Source of the DNA: Mariannaea sp. PMI_226
Taxonomy: Eukaryota; Ascomycota; Sordariomycetes; Hypocreales; Nectriaceae
Length of the DNA: 64,000 nucleotides
Direction of reading: 5' to 3'
Assembly (NCBI GenBank): GCA_024336345.1
Contig: JANFOG010000008.1
Location: 1,426,001 to 1,490,000, forward strand
Below the pieces are notes generated by a model. It searched no databases. It saw only the letters and a program-made list of their open reading frames with translations, and was not told where the DNA came from. Shown here piece by piece: positions 63,404 through 64,000 of this stretch. The number at the start of each line of letters is the position of its first letter. The stretch's first letter is position 1. The position numbers and the translations under genes are program-made.

Positions 63404-64000
63404 AAGGAAAACGCCCTTTTCTGATTGATGGGAAGTGCCGGTTTCCCTTTCCATTGTTTATTCCATTTTGGTTGTTTGATTCAGCGGCTTTATTGCTCAT
63501 CATGACCTTCATTTTTTGGGTATATAACTCACACACACAAACACAATACGACAAAAACGACTTAATGTCTTTCAGGACCGGGGGGGAAGGGATGCAAATG
63601 GGGTGGGACTTGTACGATAGATGAAATGGCCTTTGATACGCCGTCCTGGACAAACGGAAACTCCACTGTACTCTAGTGATGATATGGGAGTTGCGTACAT
63701 AGACTTGGACTATTAGGACGCAGTCTTATACTTGGACAAACTTCGATCTTCTATTACTCATCCTGGTGTTTTTTTTTTTCGTTCCGCTATTGATGCGTGC
63801 TCATTTATCCCACTCTCCTTGCTCAAGAGACAAAAACAAGGTCAAGTCCCATTTGCCAACGAGTTTTCTACCAAGGAGTTTCTTTTTGACAAAAGAATAC
63901 CGCACCATAGCTCATAGATCATGTGCGTAGCTGGGGAGGATGAAACAAGGCAAACGAAAGCTCGCCGAAACATGGCACGTTTGCATGTGAAGCTTGAAAC
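63404..64000. other. 3' flank of the last gene and window end
   Basis: Short frames only. An ACACACACAAACACAA-like tract near 63531-63546 and a T run at about 63770-63779. No gene is recognised, although a gene could begin beyond the edge. Confidence 0.55.

Overview
The window is nuclear DNA of a filamentous ascomycete, most likely a Sordariomycete and possibly Hypocreales (an inference from protein types, not a species call). The signs are GT-AG introns, mostly 50-150 bases long with CTRAY-type branch points, Zn2Cys6 regulators, a Ste11/NRC-1-type MAPKKK, the mitoribosomal protein mL67 (Mhr1), the GPI mannosyltransferase subunit Pbn1 and an Hsp98/Hsp104 disaggregase. All exon joins were made by eye from reading frame and splice signals. 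Every complete multi-exon model keeps phase and ends on a stop.

Layout. 1-117 is the 3' end of a gene (+). 1978-3357 is an acidic, proline-rich protein of unknown function (+). 5463-6566 is an EBP-type sterol isomerase-like membrane protein (-). 7359-8621 is a PrpF-like isomerase (-). 9254-9883 is a gamma-glutamylcyclotransferase-like protein (-). 11565-14329 is the MAPKKK (-). 14330-21494 has no confident gene and contains an AT-rich island at about 18.2-20.8 kb. 21495-22649 is prephenate dehydratase (+). 23910-25431 is a P-loop sulfotransferase-like protein (+). 25813-26672 is mL67/Mhr1 (-), divergent from Hsp104 at 27328-30099 (+). 30480-32910 is a Zn2Cys6 regulator (-). 33482-35040 is Pbn1 (-), divergent from a caspase-like multidomain protein at 36159-39314 (+). 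A 12.7 kb stretch without a recognisable gene follows. Then come a TALE/KN homeobox regulator at 51984-53425 (+), 7 kb of noncoding sequence, and a second Zn2Cys6 regulator at 60499-63403 (+).

The genes do not form an obvious pathway cluster. It looks like a core housekeeping and regulatory segment: stress chaperone, mitochondrial ribosome, phenylalanine synthesis, GPI-anchor and sterol steps in the ER, MAPK signalling and transcription factors. I found no intact transposon, rRNA, CRISPR array or convincing tRNA.

The most unusual item is the 973-residue protein at 36159-39314. It joins a caspase-like domain (His149, Cys194) to a homeodomain-like segment that has His where Asn51 is expected, and to a rhodanese-like segment whose active-site Cys is replaced by Ala. 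Other points of interest are the EBP gene, whose catalytic His and Glu lie in a 27-base micro-exon, the long noncoding flanks of the homeobox gene, and a perfect 18-bp palindrome inside that desert.
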